Shown here: positions 1 through 13,300 of the stretch, in pieces
Position numbering within the stretch: the stretch's first letter is position 1
How the letters are laid out: each line of letters begins with the position of its first letter
Assembly (NCBI GenBank): GCA_018894105.1
Contig: CM032129.1
Location: 31,699,468-31,763,467 of the forward strand
Length of the DNA stretch: 64,000 nucleotides
Reading direction: 5' to 3'
Source of the DNA: Jacaranda mimosifolia
Taxonomy: Eukaryota; Streptophyta; Magnoliopsida; Lamiales; Bignoniaceae
The notes under the pieces: generated by a model
Database searches by the model: none
Told to the model about the DNA's origin: nothing
Seen by the model: only the letters and a program-made list of their open reading frames with translations
Made by a program: the position numbers and the translations under genes

Positions 1-255
1 CATTTCAATTCGAAAGCAGTCCTTCCCCAATTTCAAAACCCTAGTTCCTACAGATTCAATAAACACCTTGTGCAAAAGCAATCCTGTAGATTCAAATGCC
101 TAGTTCCTGTAAATTCAACATGCGCATATTTTGAATATTATCCATTTATTCGACTATTCTAATCACTTCACCGAATCTCATATATCAAACGAGCTATTGA
201 GTGTACGGACAATGTTAAAAAAAAAAAAAAACAATACAGCAGTGAGTAGCTAGTA

Positions 256-450
256 TCAAGAAACAGATCGAGGAAATCGCTTGCTCGGACACACCGCCTC
301 AGCAAGCGTATGAGTACCACCAGAGGAAGAGCAGTCATTAAGCGTCGATGTGCCAAGGGACAATGGACTCTCTGCACGAAATCCAATACCAGCAGTGGGA
401 AACGTCCTTGATCCTTCAGCATTTGGACTCTTTGTATCAGTTAATGTAAC
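256..450 (-). other. Possible terminal exon of an unrecognised gene or gene fragment
   Basis: On the minus strand a pyrimidine-containing acceptor ending in CAG at 453-451 is followed by an open frame of 64 codons to a TGA at 258-256. The peptide is rich in Ser and Thr and begins with VTLTDTKSPNAEG. It reads like a real C-terminus, but I recognise no family. The next gene upstream on this strand is the protease beginning at 1002, and I found no companion exon between 466 and 1001. It is therefore either a relic or the last exon of a gene whose other exons are unclear. Low confidence. Confidence 0.2.
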
Positions 451-1001
451 CTGAATGTAATGCAAGAAATCTTGATGGATTGCAAGTATTCTTTTTAAAT
501 TTGTAGAAGAAATTGTTCTCTTTGATTAAATCCGAGTATCTATCTATCTAAATTTGATTTGATTCTCATGTCTCTCTTTCTCCCTTCAACTTCCCTAAAA
601 AGCCAGCTAGTAAACTTTTAATGCAGCTAGTACCTAGGTGGTTCTTTGACGATTTTGATCCTTTTTATTGTTCTACTCTAATTTCTTCTATCTTTACTGG
701 TGTTCATTCTTAATTAATGAAATTCAGACAGCAAAGTAGATTCTGTAGGACCATATATCCTTTCTCATATTTTTGTGTTATCAAAGTGTTGTGTTGTAGG
801 TGCTGCAGAATATCAGGACCAGAAAGTAATTAAACTGGAATTTCTTGGTAATCACAAACCATTCTTTACAGGCAATTCTTGGGACAGGAAAATAGTTTAC
901 ACATATAGCCACATACATATGGACAAGAGACACACCTTAAATTTAAACAAGTCAATCTTGGTACCTGAGTTTTTACAACTTCATCCTAAATTTCAACAAT
1001 T
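451..1001. other. Intergenic stretch, nothing recognised
   Basis: This is the 3' flank of the minus-strand protease ending at 1002. It is AT-rich with no supported gene. Unlike the coding part, it shows no visible similarity to the 3' flank of the paralogous protease at 37841 onward, so the duplication homology stops at the stop codon. Confidence 0.4.
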
Positions 1002-2124
1002 TTAAGCAGTTGGATAAGAAGCTTGCATGGCAATGCCACAGAGACCTTCTGCAGCATCAATATCTCTTTGCATTCTAATATATCCATTCTCTCCCCAACT
1101 AGTTCCCCATGAATTCTTAACCAGCCAATACTTGGTTCCATCACTAGTCTTACCGTATCCCACAGCAGTGACACCATGATCCAGCTCGGTTCCACACTTC
1201 CCTGTGAAAACTCCACTCGAATAGAACTGAAAGTCGGATCCACTAGCATCAATGGCAACGGATACTGGTTGGTTAGCCACAGCTTTGAGCAATGAAGACT
1301 CGCTGTTGGCAGGGACATCCTCATACCCTGTAATCTTTACAACATGGGAGGACTCCTTCTTAGTATTGCAGGTCCCATCAACTCCCTCGTACGGGTAATT
1401 GGATTCAGTTGTGAGGCCACCATTACCAATAACGAACTCAAAGGCATCGTCCATGAGACCACCGTTGCAGCCCTGATCTTCACTTGTGTCACAGTCAACA
1501 AGTTCTTGTTCGGACAAAGAAATCAGGTTCCCTATTGTGAGCTGGTGGATTCCTTCCGTGGCTGCAACAGCTGAAAATGCCCAGCAACATCCTACAAAAA
1601 GCAATCAATCAGTCCCTCTGATGATACTCACAACTAAAGATTTCTTTAGAGAAACTAAATTTAAATTTGAATGGATTATTTGGCTTACCACATTGGCCCT
1701 GGTCCTTAACACCAGTAACAGCTCCCTTCTTTCTCCAATCCACACTGGCTGGAACGGCAGTCATATTTGCATACCTAAACAATGAAACCTTGGATGACTT
1801 AGGATAAGTTCCCATTCTGTATCCATTTCGAGATGCCTGAAATTCGTCATTCGTCAAATCAGCAAATTTGTTTATGGCAAGTTTGTAAGGCCTGGCTCCT
1901 GCTTCGTCAAAAGATTCAATATACTCCACATTGTCCTTGAATATTTTGAATCTCTTGGCCTTCTCTGCATCATCTGTGTAGATACGTCCATATTGCGCCA
2001 TCCATTGCTCATGTCTCTCAACCATTAATGCATCAGGCGCTGTGCGGGCTGTAGCTTGAGGAGCCCACATCTCCAACACCAATAATACGGCTAAAATAAC
2101 CCTCCAGTTGGGCATCAAGGCCAT
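1002..2124 (-). CDS. SAG12-like papain-family cysteine protease, copy 1
   Basis: Two exons: 2124-1689 and 1591-1002, split by a 97 bp GT-AG intron; 341 residues, the usual size for SAG12-type preproproteases. Residues 1-27 form a hydrophobic signal peptide. The propeptide carries an ERFNIN-like helix (around residues 38-57) and the block INKFADLT. The intron interrupts the active-site segment: DQGQC, then GCCWAFSAV, so the nucleophile is Cys148 with Gln in the oxyanion position. [11 protein letters not shown] and [10 protein letters not shown] supply the catalytic His and Asn, and GCNGG is present. All catalytic residues are intact. Family members are secreted or vacuolar endopeptidases, several induced in senescence; that role is inferred here. 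The ATG follows a TATA box at 2229-2222. The gene is an inverted paralogue of the one at 36710-37840. Confidence 0.93.
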
Positions 2125-2221
2125 CTTTTGCTAGCTGAGTACTAGAGAGAGTGTATATTATGTGTTAACTAAAGTTTGATAGGAAGGAGAAGTTCTATGC
2201 ATCAATTTAGAAGGGACGATC

Positions 2222-2229
2222 TATTTATA
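2222..2229 (-). promoter_or_regulatory. TATA box of protease copy 1
   Basis: TATAAATA on the minus strand, about 98 bases upstream of the ATG at 2124. The spacing matches the equivalent box of the paralogue at 36601. Confidence 0.7.
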
Positions 2230-2284
2230 GAATCGTTTAGAGTCAGTTCCTCACGAAAGATAGCCTTAAACACAGACATCGATG

Positions 2285-2340
2285 GTTCCCTGGAAAACCC
2301 GGCAAGTTATGGATTTCAGAATTCAGTTCCGTGGATGCTC
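2285..2340 (-). promoter_or_regulatory. Conserved promoter block shared with protease copy 2
   Basis: On the minus strand this block holds a TCCACGGAACT motif, then AACTTGCCGGGTTTTCCAGG. The second part (2308-2287) extends to 22 bases identical to 36530-36551 upstream of the paralogue. It lies about 58 bases upstream of the TATA box, against about 50 in the other copy. The surrounding promoter has diverged, so the block is either functional or the least decayed part of the duplication. Confidence 0.5.
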
Positions 2341-2649
2341 CTCTATTTAATCTAACAGTTTTTCTTGTATATGTTAATACTTGTAATTTTCTGATAAGGT
2401 TCTGTTCCTACTGTTTTGGATGTTAATTAACAGATGATAAAACGACAATAGTTCAAGCAACCATAATTTTGAAAGCCTTGTTGGATTTTCTTCTTGTCTC
2501 TTGCAGCAACAACTTGTCTTTGATATGTCTGTCTACAACTTATTAAATTGTTGTTCAGGAAGTCTGAAGGAAAACACCACCAAATATTTCGGAATCAGAC
2601 CAAAAAATGGTAATATAAGAACTGCAGTTTGCCTGAAAAGCTAACAGTC

Positions 2650-3500
2650 TATCATCCTTTCTGAAAGCAACAACCAATGATCGGCTTTTTTAGTGGCTGA
2701 ATCTCTCTTTAATTGATCAATATGTGATATTTTGAACCCTCATTGCTAATGAAAGTCAAATGATTTCCGGATTGATCAGAAGATCTTTTCATTTGGCTAG
2801 AATCTATTATTTGAACGAAATTGAATCTTGTGATCATATTAAATATTTGACGATACATCTTGTACCTTTCTGAAAAATAGATCTTGTTTATCAACCACAC
2901 ATTGTTTAACCAAATGAAATTCTCTCTTAATATGTATCTCAAAATTTATTCAGGAGGATTGTTTCCCCAATTGATGAAGAGATCTAGGCAAAATTGCTAG
3001 ATATACAATTGAGCACAATCTTGCAAAGAAACAATTCACTTGTTCTTCGAGAAGAGATGAGAAACATGTCCAATATCATTTCTAAAAGCAACAACTAGAG
3101 ATCGACTCTTTTAATTGTTAAAATCCCTCTTTGATTCATCAATGTGTGATATTCCAAATTCTCATTACTAATGAAATTCAAATGATCTCTGGATTGATCA
3201 AAACATTCTTTCAATTGGCTAAAATCCATTACTTGAATGAAATTGGATCTTGTGGTCATATTGAGTAGTTGACAATATATTGTGCACATTTCTACAAAAA
3301 TATATATTTGTTTACCAGCCACAGATTGTCTAACTTAATCAAATTCTCTTTCGATGCATTAAAAAATCCATTTCGTGCAAATTCTTCCCCAACTAAAGAA
3401 GAGATCTTGGTGAAATTACCACATATAAAATTCAACACAACTTTCCAAAAAAATAACCCACTTATTTCTCAAGAAGAAATTAAAAACATACTAAATATCA
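2650..3500. repeat. Direct tandem duplication, about 421 bp per unit, diverged
   Basis: Bases about 2650-3070 and 3071-3500 align end to end as two diverged copies. Anchors include GTGATAT near 2724 and 3145, the following CTCATTGCTAATGAAA against CTCATTACTAATGAAA, and matching stretches around GGATTGATCA. The offset is close to 421 bases throughout. Translations of both copies on the minus strand also resemble each other but contain stops and match no family I know. It could be a two-unit satellite remnant or part of a decayed transposon. Confidence 0.6.
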
Positions 3501-3660
3501 TTTAATTGAATAAAAATGTCCCACCCATAAATCAATATAGTATGCGGTTATCGTGCAATCCACAAACATCAATTGGCAAGAGGCATGAGCAGTTTACAGT
3601 ACAAGAATGCCATAGAAAATGGGCTCTATAAGATTGTTGCATTAGCTCTACAATAACAAA

Positions 3661-3785
3661 TATTTTTTTTTATTTATACACACTATCTCAAGAATCTGTT
3701 AGGTTTCAAGCCCCTGACCTCTAACTTAATACTTTATGTATAAAGCTAATACAATTAAACCAAAAACCACTCGATGTGGATATTC
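3661..3785 (-). mobile_element. SINE-like relic
   Basis: Read on the minus strand, a segment containing a box-B-like GGCTTGAAACC is followed by a short body and a tail TGTGTATAAATA with an A run. An A-box-like TAGC segment lies upstream. This is the layout of plant tRNA-derived SINEs, but target-site duplications are not clear. Similar tails occur near 24790 and 35440. Confidence 0.3.
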
Positions 3786-4380
3786 TGGTTTAGGACTGGA
3801 CGAAGACAGTCACAGAGAGAGAGAACTGGAGAGAGCCAGAAATGGTATACACAAGCTTATGAATAAAACCAGTAACATTACATACATGATGCAAATAATT
3901 TACGAAGTTCGTCCTGCATTCCCAGGTCTCAGAGCAAATTAAACTACAGGTAGATATATTACATTTATCAGTTTCTAAACTGAAATAGAAGTTGATAATG
4001 TTGCACTTCTAATTTCCAGGTTAACTTAATATTGAATGAATACCTATACAAATGTTGTACAACACCTTAGCCATACAATTGGCTGAATCATCCACCATCT
4101 CTCAGCACATCAAGGAATGAATTCCAGGCAGATTATGTCCAGGCAACATCCCCATTTATATCTTCACTCCAATGTCGTATATCAAAAAATTGTTTCAGGT
4201 CTACATGAATTTTCCTGTTAAAAGTATGATTAAAACATCATATGTTAGAACTGATATGGTGCAGAGGTGACTGGAAGTATGTGTGAAAGCAGTGAGGGTT
4301 AAAAACATGTAGCTCAGGAGAAGAGGAGCAAAGACACCAATGATATAATCATACAGGCATCCTTCTGAAATGCAAAAAGA

Positions 4381-7300
4381 TCAAGTTCCAGCAACAGTCT
4401 TCTGCGTGGATCCCGTTAACAGATTGGACAGAGATTGTATTAATGATTTTGGATCATATAGTACGCCTCCTGCTGAATCATGTACTGAGTCAACGGTTAC
4501 CTGCAAAGTTTTAATTAAATCAACACAAAAGGGCAATCTAGCACAAAAGAGCAAGTAAATTTAAGCACATAAATCTGTGTTTCATGTTTCCTATCAGTAT
4601 TTTCATAAAACAGAACCATAAAGGAACTCCATTTTAAAGGTCGATTCAACATATACTTAGGGACATCATAGCCTTCCAATTGGTGTGAGGAACTTATAGG
4701 ATGCAAAAATTTCAAAGAAGCTTTGAATTGATATCAGCTTTCAAAGATTTGTGAAGTCACAAACATAGTGTATAAAACACGGTCATACCACATGAAAAAT
4801 ACCCTGGGCAGCCAGGTGATCAACATCTAGAGGAATCTGACCATCTTTGGGCACAAAGATTGTGTTAATATATTGACTTGGCTGCATAGAGAAATGAAAT
4901 ATTTTTGGTTAACATTTCTTTTCCATCCAAGATATGAAAGGGCACGAACTCATGTAAATAGATGAGACATAATCAAGCACAAATTAAGATCAGAAAATAA
5001 CAAGCAAATATTACTGTGGTTATGTGCAAGAAAGATGACAATAGAAATATTTTCAAATGTTCTAAATTTACTAAACTCAAAGTTCTATGTATATCCATTC
5101 ACAACTTGAAAGAAGTGTTCTTAGATCTCTGGAAATATATCTCTTATTCTCTCCTCCCATATACTTCTTAGTACTCAAAAACAGAAGTAATTTTCCAATT
5201 AAATGAGAGATTACCTTTGCTAAGGCATCACCAGTCAAGGAGACAAGTTTTATAAACATTCTATCGAGAATACCTAGAGAACCTTCTATTATACATCTCA
5301 AAACACTTACAGGATTCTGAAGACAGTTATGAGGATCTCCATAAGTTCGGTTCAAAGCATCTGTAATAGCTGTCACAAAGCAAGAAGCTGTAAACCCACC
5401 AGTTTCTCTATCATGTGTACCATTTAAGAGAAGTACCTGACAGAAGAAGGTGTTAAAACTGCAGAAGATGGGATAGAACATAACATATGACAGAGAAATC
5501 TGAATATTGCATCAATATAAAGTTGGCAATAAGTTTAGAAAACTAAAATCATTTACAGACATTCAAGAAGTATAGTTCAAAAGATCACATAATATCCATC
5601 AATACAATGGGCATATGACCAAGACAATATCAGATTTATTACATGCTCAGACTGTTACCAATTCAATAAATTAATTACCTTGGGACATGATCGTGAGGAA
5701 ATAGTTTCCCCAATTCCAAGTAGAACCTGAAAATGCGGCACAAGCAACAAGTAAGCTGATGCCAGAAACCAGTTCCCAAAAAGAGGGTTTTCCAATGGTT
5801 CCCACTCTGGAGACTTTAAAAGAGGTAGTTCAAAAGGAAACAATCACTTTAAATTTCACATTGTTGCTAATGATTGCATTTGTATTTTCCCAGCTCAATG
5901 GGCAAGAAGGACCCACTTTCACCATGGTATTGAATATCAGATATTGGCTTTGGTGGAAATTCATCAGGGTTTTGAACTGAGGAAGTACTAGTAGCAGCAG
6001 AGTACGGTTAAGCATAGATATATGAACCATAAACAAAATAGAGAACATTTTAATATTATTCACAGTGTTACCAGAGAGGGGCATATGGAAGTAAAAAGTG
6101 AACCCATGGCAAAGACAATGCAGTCGACGCTCTTCAATTGTTCTAAAACGGCTGGGTTAACCGAAGGAAATACCTGCTCAAAAAACCATAAAGATAATTA
6201 CATGAGGAGGTAACAGAACGTCAGACCTGGGTGTTAAAACTTTTCCAGTAAAAATCATGTCCTATATTCTCAATGGCCAAATAGAAACAAATTTTGTGAT
6301 ACTATTATCATATAAAAGAGAAGCATTCCAAGGGATTAGCCCGGTTATGCAAAAGGTGAGAAATGTTGCGCATAATATCACCCCTTGCATACTTAAGTAA
6401 ATTTAAAAATTACACTCCAATGATAGCTAAAAGTGCTCCTTTAAAGTAGTGATAATGTCCAAGCTGGAATAGAAATTAAAGCTAAAACAATTATTAACAT
6501 GATAAGAAACTCGAGTTTTCACCAAAAGAAAATTGATAAAAGTAAAAAAGTTGTACTGTAGTTAGATCAACTACCATAGTAGGATCATTATCCTCCAACT
6601 ACTGCAAACAAGTCAGATTATAAATTCTTTTTAACTTTTCTTTTATGTGATAATATTGCTTTCTACTCTTGCTCGTAGTAATTTTAAAAAAATTCAAAGC
6701 AGCACACAGAATAAATGGTAAATTGACAAACAAGAGAAGCATCACTTGAATTTTGATTGGACTGATCTACGACTCTTATCTCTTGCAAGAGAATACCATT
6801 TCATCCACATGACCTCCGTGGTTCCACCACTTCAGCCTGCATTACTCTGTGATGATCCCTTGCTTTTTTTGCCTATAAAGTTTACTAGCTTAAATGTTTC
6901 AATGCCACTCCATGCCATGCGCTTTCGCCCTATTTACAATGCTCATGAGGGTCAAGGCTCATGTCTCACATATCTGTGTGTGTTTTTGTAACAATCCCCA
7001 GCATGCATGCCCTCAATCTTGGGTCTCTTCGGTGCATCTCTAATTGTAAGGGAACATTCTTGCTCCAACTCAGTAGTAAGGGTCAGTTACCCACAACATA
7101 TCCTCATGCTCGTCGCTCACTTAGAGTGTCTGGGGCTCATGGCTCGCCATGGTGCCCTTCGTTCATGTCTTCCTTGAGCAGCGCCAATCGCATTAGTCCA
7201 AGGCTTATAAGAACAACTAAGGGACCCTCATAATCGGGTAGAACTTATAGTGCATGCATATGAGTTAGTTTACCAAGCATTAGAATGCTTGCCTTGATCA

Positions 7301-10300
7301 CTCAATTAGCTTAGAGGTTTTGTCCCATTTCCATTGATCGTGGGGCAATAGCACATGAACATACAATCTCTTGGCTATGGACCCCATTGCAAGCCCACCA
7401 GTCCCAAGTTGCTGCCCAACTTCCAATTTAGGGACAACAAACACTCCTTTTGCGTTGTCTAAAGCAAGCTCTTCGAGGCTCCCATCATCCCTAAGGATTT
7501 GCTACCATGACAGCTCGAGGAGGATTGGCTGAAACTCACCAAGCATCCCCCCTTATAATAGGCTCAACGAAAAAAAAAAAAAAAAAAAAAAAAAAGGGGG
7601 CCGGGTGACAGCAATAAACTTTAAAAGGCCAAGGAAGTACCCCAACCATAGCTTCCTCATAGAAACTCCAAATTGCTCATCGCTTGAATGGCTGTATAGC
7701 TCACGACTTCCTATACAATGAGCAAATGTCAGCCTCATCCAATTGTCCATCATTAAGGAACTCCCTTGCAATATTCTAAAATTACAAGAAGCCACTACAC
7801 TATTGCTAATCACTAGCCAAATATAATTTTTGTTCAATACCTAAATGGAATCGTGTAATTACAAAACCTCTTTGTTGCCCACCTCAATTCGCAGCGCCAC
7901 TTTGGGCTTTAATGCGAACTATCTTGCGACGGAACATTTATCTGTCCATGATGACATCTCAAGATCCAACCAACCTTCAATCTGCCAACATCCATCTCGA
8001 GTCATTATAATGACCTATTACTCATGTCAACCCACATAGCTTACTAGCATAAACATCTCAACGCCTCACAATGCTCGCAACACTCGTCTATTCGCAATGC
8101 CCACATTCGCCGAAGGCTCACATCCATCACGCCAAGCGTGTATCCTTAACAATCATCATAGGTCCATTCATGCATATTTCGATGGCAAAGGAACATTCTC
8201 ACTCTGTCTTGGCGTTAATGGTTTCACACGCACCCACAACATATTGCTCGGACTTGTCACTTGCTCAAAGCACTTAGGCCGAGTTGTAGCACCCATTGTT
8301 CGTGCCTCACTAATGTAAGGCCACTTATAAGTCCAAGGCTTATGTGATGTGCCATCATTTTATACTAGTCCTGCACGGGACGTAAGACATGATTTCCCAA
8401 TCTCTAGCATCCTGCCTCAACTTACCCACTATGCAGCACCACCCCAGAACTGTGTGTCTTAAGCCAACAAACTCTCACAGCAAGGCTAGATTTTATAGCG
8501 CATACTTTGCAAGTTAGTTCACAAGGTATTAGGGTGTTTGCCTCAATCACTCAATCGGCCTAGAAGCATTGCACTATAATTTTCGACGCCCACGAGACTA
8601 GCAATTTCACCTCACCTCTCCTGGACCAAACTTAGGCCCTTTTGGCTTCATGCCCCCCGTTCAATTCCCCACCCATTTGGGAACTTTAAGAACTCCTTTG
8701 AAATTTCTAAAGTCGGCCCTTGAAGGCTTCCCATCAATGTCAGGGAGTTCTTTACTTGGTGCCATCACAGCACGAGGACCAGCCCATGCCCACCGTCCTT
8801 CAAATAGGTTGTCCCCAATAAGCTTAAAAAAGATTTCTCTTGTGCCCACAATAGACAAAGGCCGAAGGAAGTGTACATTTTGAAACTTCCTCATCCGAAC
8901 TCCTTAAGTCACAATCGCACTCTTCTCTAAGACGCGATCTGTGGCATCCTCCTCCACTCGATCCATTGGCATCATCATCAACACATATATAAGGACTCAA
9001 AGTGTATGCAACACCAAAACTCAATTCTGCTCATTGTAGTCCGATAAATAGCTCATTTGAGCTCTCCAAGTGCTCTATACCAGTGCCTCTGCACTGCTCA
9101 ATTCATTCCTCTAGTGCCATCTAGCACAACTTAACTGTTCCTCAAAACGGTACCCTCTAGCACAAGGAAGAAGCTAGCACAACTGCTCGATGATCACTAA
9201 AAATGGGAATTAGGAAATGCACGTAAAATCTCCACGCTCTCCCCCATTGAAGGTGTCTCCATCCTAAACAAGCGATCTTATTTCAAGCGACTAAACTCAG
9301 GGCCTCTGCCCAAACTCAAAACTCGAGGCCTCTCCTCAATCTTAAAACTCAAGGTTTCTGCCTAATCTCATGAAAACCACGCCACTCTTGGCACCAAGCC
9401 TCCAACTCAATTGTTTAGCTTGGCCAACTCTATCAACCAAAGCTGCTCATGGAGCCCGAGACTCAGCTCGAGAACTCTGCTCATGGAACCCGATGCTCCA
9501 CTCAAATCTCAAACTCAATTGCCCTTCCCAGAACTGTCGAGCCCATATACCGATGCCGGAATTCCTTAGAAGAACATACTCAATTCAGCTCATAACAACT
9601 TGGTAGGCTTCTGCACTCAACCTCAGAACAAGTTTTATCTCAAAACTACAACTAAAATGGGATCAACTTATCACAAATGAAATTGAAATTGATTTCAATC
9701 CCGAAATTAAGAGTGTGTCCCTATTTGGAGCATGCTACTCAACTCAAAGAAACTCCTTTTATAAACTAGAAACTCAACTTCTCATAAAGTCACTACACTG
9801 TTTTTAAGACTTCAGTTAGCTTCTCCATTCGAAATCTCCATTTCTATGATCACCAAGAAAATTTATCGGATCTCAACTCGGTGACACTCTTGCCCTCATG
9901 GCACTCTTGTCCTCAGCCGTGGGATGGCACAATGAGAAACTACTTCTCTTCATAACCCCACAAATGGTTTAGTTTGAAGCACCTCATGTGATGTGGCGCC
10001 CTTATGCCATCTTTACAATTAACTCATCTTCCCTCATAGAAAGTTTCTCAACTCAAAAGTGGTATACCATCCACCCAATATGGCCTCATTGCCTTGATCA
10101 CCTCTGAACATGCGATTCCCAACAACATGCTTATCCTCACAAACATGGCACCATTAATCCTCCCGGCTCTCCGACATGCCCTCTTGTGAAAGTCAAGATG
10201 AATATTGAATATTGAATATTGATTATGTTTCTCAAAAATTCCCCACAAAAAAGTCAACTTGCTTTCTTGAAAAAGACTTACTGTGCCAACTAATTCCTTA

Positions 10301-13300
10301 CCTTGTGCAATTTTCAATATTCATGCGCCCAGCCACCCGTCACAAACAAACTACCATATGTTACCGACGTTGCCAACAGAGCTCGATTGTAGTCACTAAC
10401 AAGCACAAAACAATCAGGTTACTAAACTTCACCCAACAAAAGTAGTCAAACTATAAATCAGTTACTAAACTTCACTCAATCCAAAGCTATTAATAACTCG
10501 GTATTCCAACAGTACTCTTTAAGTGTTACCAACCAGAACTGCACAATTAGGTTGCTGTAATTCAGCCAACCGACATTTGCACTAAAATTAAGGTTAATAA
10601 ACTTCACCCAAGCTACAGCTATCAATAACAAAGCTTTTGGAGCCAAACTGTTCTACTAATAGCTCAGTCTTTGCGAGCAACGCCCACTGCATGAAAACAG
10701 GATGTCAACTGATAGCAAACTCGACAAGCGACATCCCCACAATTATATTCAATCCATAAACGATTCATTAAAGCATTTTAGAGCCAAAAACTACAAGCTT
10801 ACACTTCTTTTGCTGTAAATCAGCATGATTCTGTCGAAAAGTCCTAGGTTTTGAGCCAGTTGCTCATGTAGAATTCATGTGTCGATTCCTAGTTCAAAGA
10901 GCATCGGGGTTTCAAAAGGTAGATTGTCTGATTGGCCCAATTCACTTCCGCACCTTAATCCTCACACTAAGTAAAAACGCAAGCTCTAATACCACTCTAT
11001 CACAAACGGTCTCTGCAGAGCATTCATCTAACCGTGATGGCATCTTAGGTTCTATCCAACCTTCTTTATAATGACAAAATACTCATTTCAGCCTACATAA
11101 CTTACTAGCATAAACATCTAAATGCCTCAGAATACTCTCAGCACTCGCCTATCTAAAATGTCCACATTCGTCGGAGGCTCACATCTGTGACACTGGCAGT
11201 GTTTCCTCAATGGTCCCCAACTAGCCAACAAGCACCTTCTCAATCTTAGGCCCCTTCATGCATCTCTCGATGGCAATGGAGCATTCTCGCTCCGTCTCAG
11301 CATTGACGATTGCTCACGCACCCACAACACATTCCTCATGCTCGTTGCTCACTCGGAGTGCTTTGGCCGAGCCGCAGCACCCATCTTTTGTGCCTCGCTC
11401 GAGTAGGGCCACATGTAAGTCTAAGGCTCATGTGATGTGCCATCATCTTATATTAATCCCACACAAAGCATAGGACATGATTTTTTGCTCCTTAGCATCT
11501 TACCTCAACTTGCCTACTATACGACGTCACCCCACGACCGCATATCTTAAGCCCGGACCCTCACAAGAGAGGGGGGCGCTAATAATTAATGAGAAACTTT
11601 TTTCGATTTTCATAACACTGAAAATTAATTAAACAATAATCAAGAAAATTGCGAAAAATATCAAACAAAATGTCATACTAATCAAAATAAACTAATATAA
11701 TTAAAATATATATAATCACCTTTGTTGCAATCAAATTATTGGAACTATCTATCAAAGCTCATATAAAAACTTAATAGTTAAAAGTAAAGTTGCTCCCAAG
11801 TTCCAACATTTTTACATTACATAAAAAGAGTATTGAAAACATTGTTATCATTAAAATCTAAACAATTATTTTTAAATCCAATAATTAATGCTAGAGACAA
11901 ATGCTATAGTAGAGTATTTTTACGACAAAAGGAATTATTACAAATACAAGAAGTGCAAAATTATAAAGCTCTTATTAGAATTGCAATTTATGAATGAATG
12001 ACATATGGATATTCAAAATCCTAAGTACCTTGGGGTAGATTGCGATTGTAGCTAATATTTACCAGGAATATTAAAGAATGAAAAGGATGTGGCAAAAACC
12101 AAATCTTAAAGTTTTATGGAATGCTTAAGGATGGTGGGATAGTCACCGTTGAGAGCACAAAATAGCATGATTAATTATCTCAAGGATGGTGGGAAAGTCA
12201 ACATTGAGAGGAAAAAAAAAAAAAAAAAAAGGATGATTATTTGTCATAACAGGACAATAATGGGGAGTTAATTTTAGATATTGATAGGTCTCCTATACCA
12301 AATGTACTTTCTGTTCTAATTAATACAAATTGACACGTGAATTTTGACTTAGGAAAACTTTTATTTGTATTGGAGGCCCCTATCAATTTCCATATGATTT
12401 GCAGGGATGCATATAAGATTATTGATATTGGTGGGGGAGGGGGAGGGGGAAGGGCCTATTAAGGCCTCACCTTATATTTGCCGTCATTAATTTCTAATAA
12501 TATCATTTTCTAATCTCTCCTATTAATTAAAAGTATTTCAAGAAGCATATAAAGTAAATGCTGCATTAAAAAAAAGAAAAAAAATCATTACCTCATGCAA
12601 TAAATTGCTGCCTTCACTGGACATGTAAAACACTCGCTTTATTCTTGAAGGAAGAGTTGGAACTAAAGAGTTATTCTGTAATAGAAACTTTCTTCAATCA
12701 ATTATTGAAATTTATAATGCGAACTAGTAGCATTAAAGAAAACTAATCACAAAACCAGCTCTCTGACTATTCTAGAATCATAGACAAGTAGAACTCATGG
12801 ACTATATCAAACTCCATAACTAAAAAAGACAATAAACTGAGTTCTAAAGTAGTCCATAATCCTAGAGAACATCATTGGCTAAAGACAATCATAATGAAGT
12901 CAAAGAAATCTTTAACCTCCCTACTTACAAAATCTTTATCTATCTAGCTGGCATTGCCAATTAGGCTTTCACCACAAAAATAATATCCTATTATCCTTAA
13001 AGGAGCTTGTTACTTATATCAAATCCCTCATGTCAAAAGCATCACATAATTTGTAAGCTCACCGTCTTTATCATGCTATGGGCGGATTATTTGGCCGTAG
13101 ACATCCTTAAAAATTTCATGAAGATAACTAATTCTTCAAGGTCTTAATTTCTTCCATCCAAACCAAGATACATCGGATAACAAAGTTTCAGATAAAATAA
13201 ATAAACTCAAAACATAATGCAATATAGGTGATAAATTATGATCAGTAATAGAGAGAGAGAGAGAGAGGTGGACAGTGTTTTGTGTGTACCTTATTTACGT

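Noticed and set aside
2709..3322. Two similar minus-strand frames suggesting a duplicated small gene
   Set aside because: The similarity follows from the 421 bp DNA duplication; the frames have no recognised family and no promoter or splice context.
8071..8318. Overlapping plus-strand frames in the intron 8 retroelement
   Set aside because: They lie in the LTR, on the strand opposite to the element, and match nothing.
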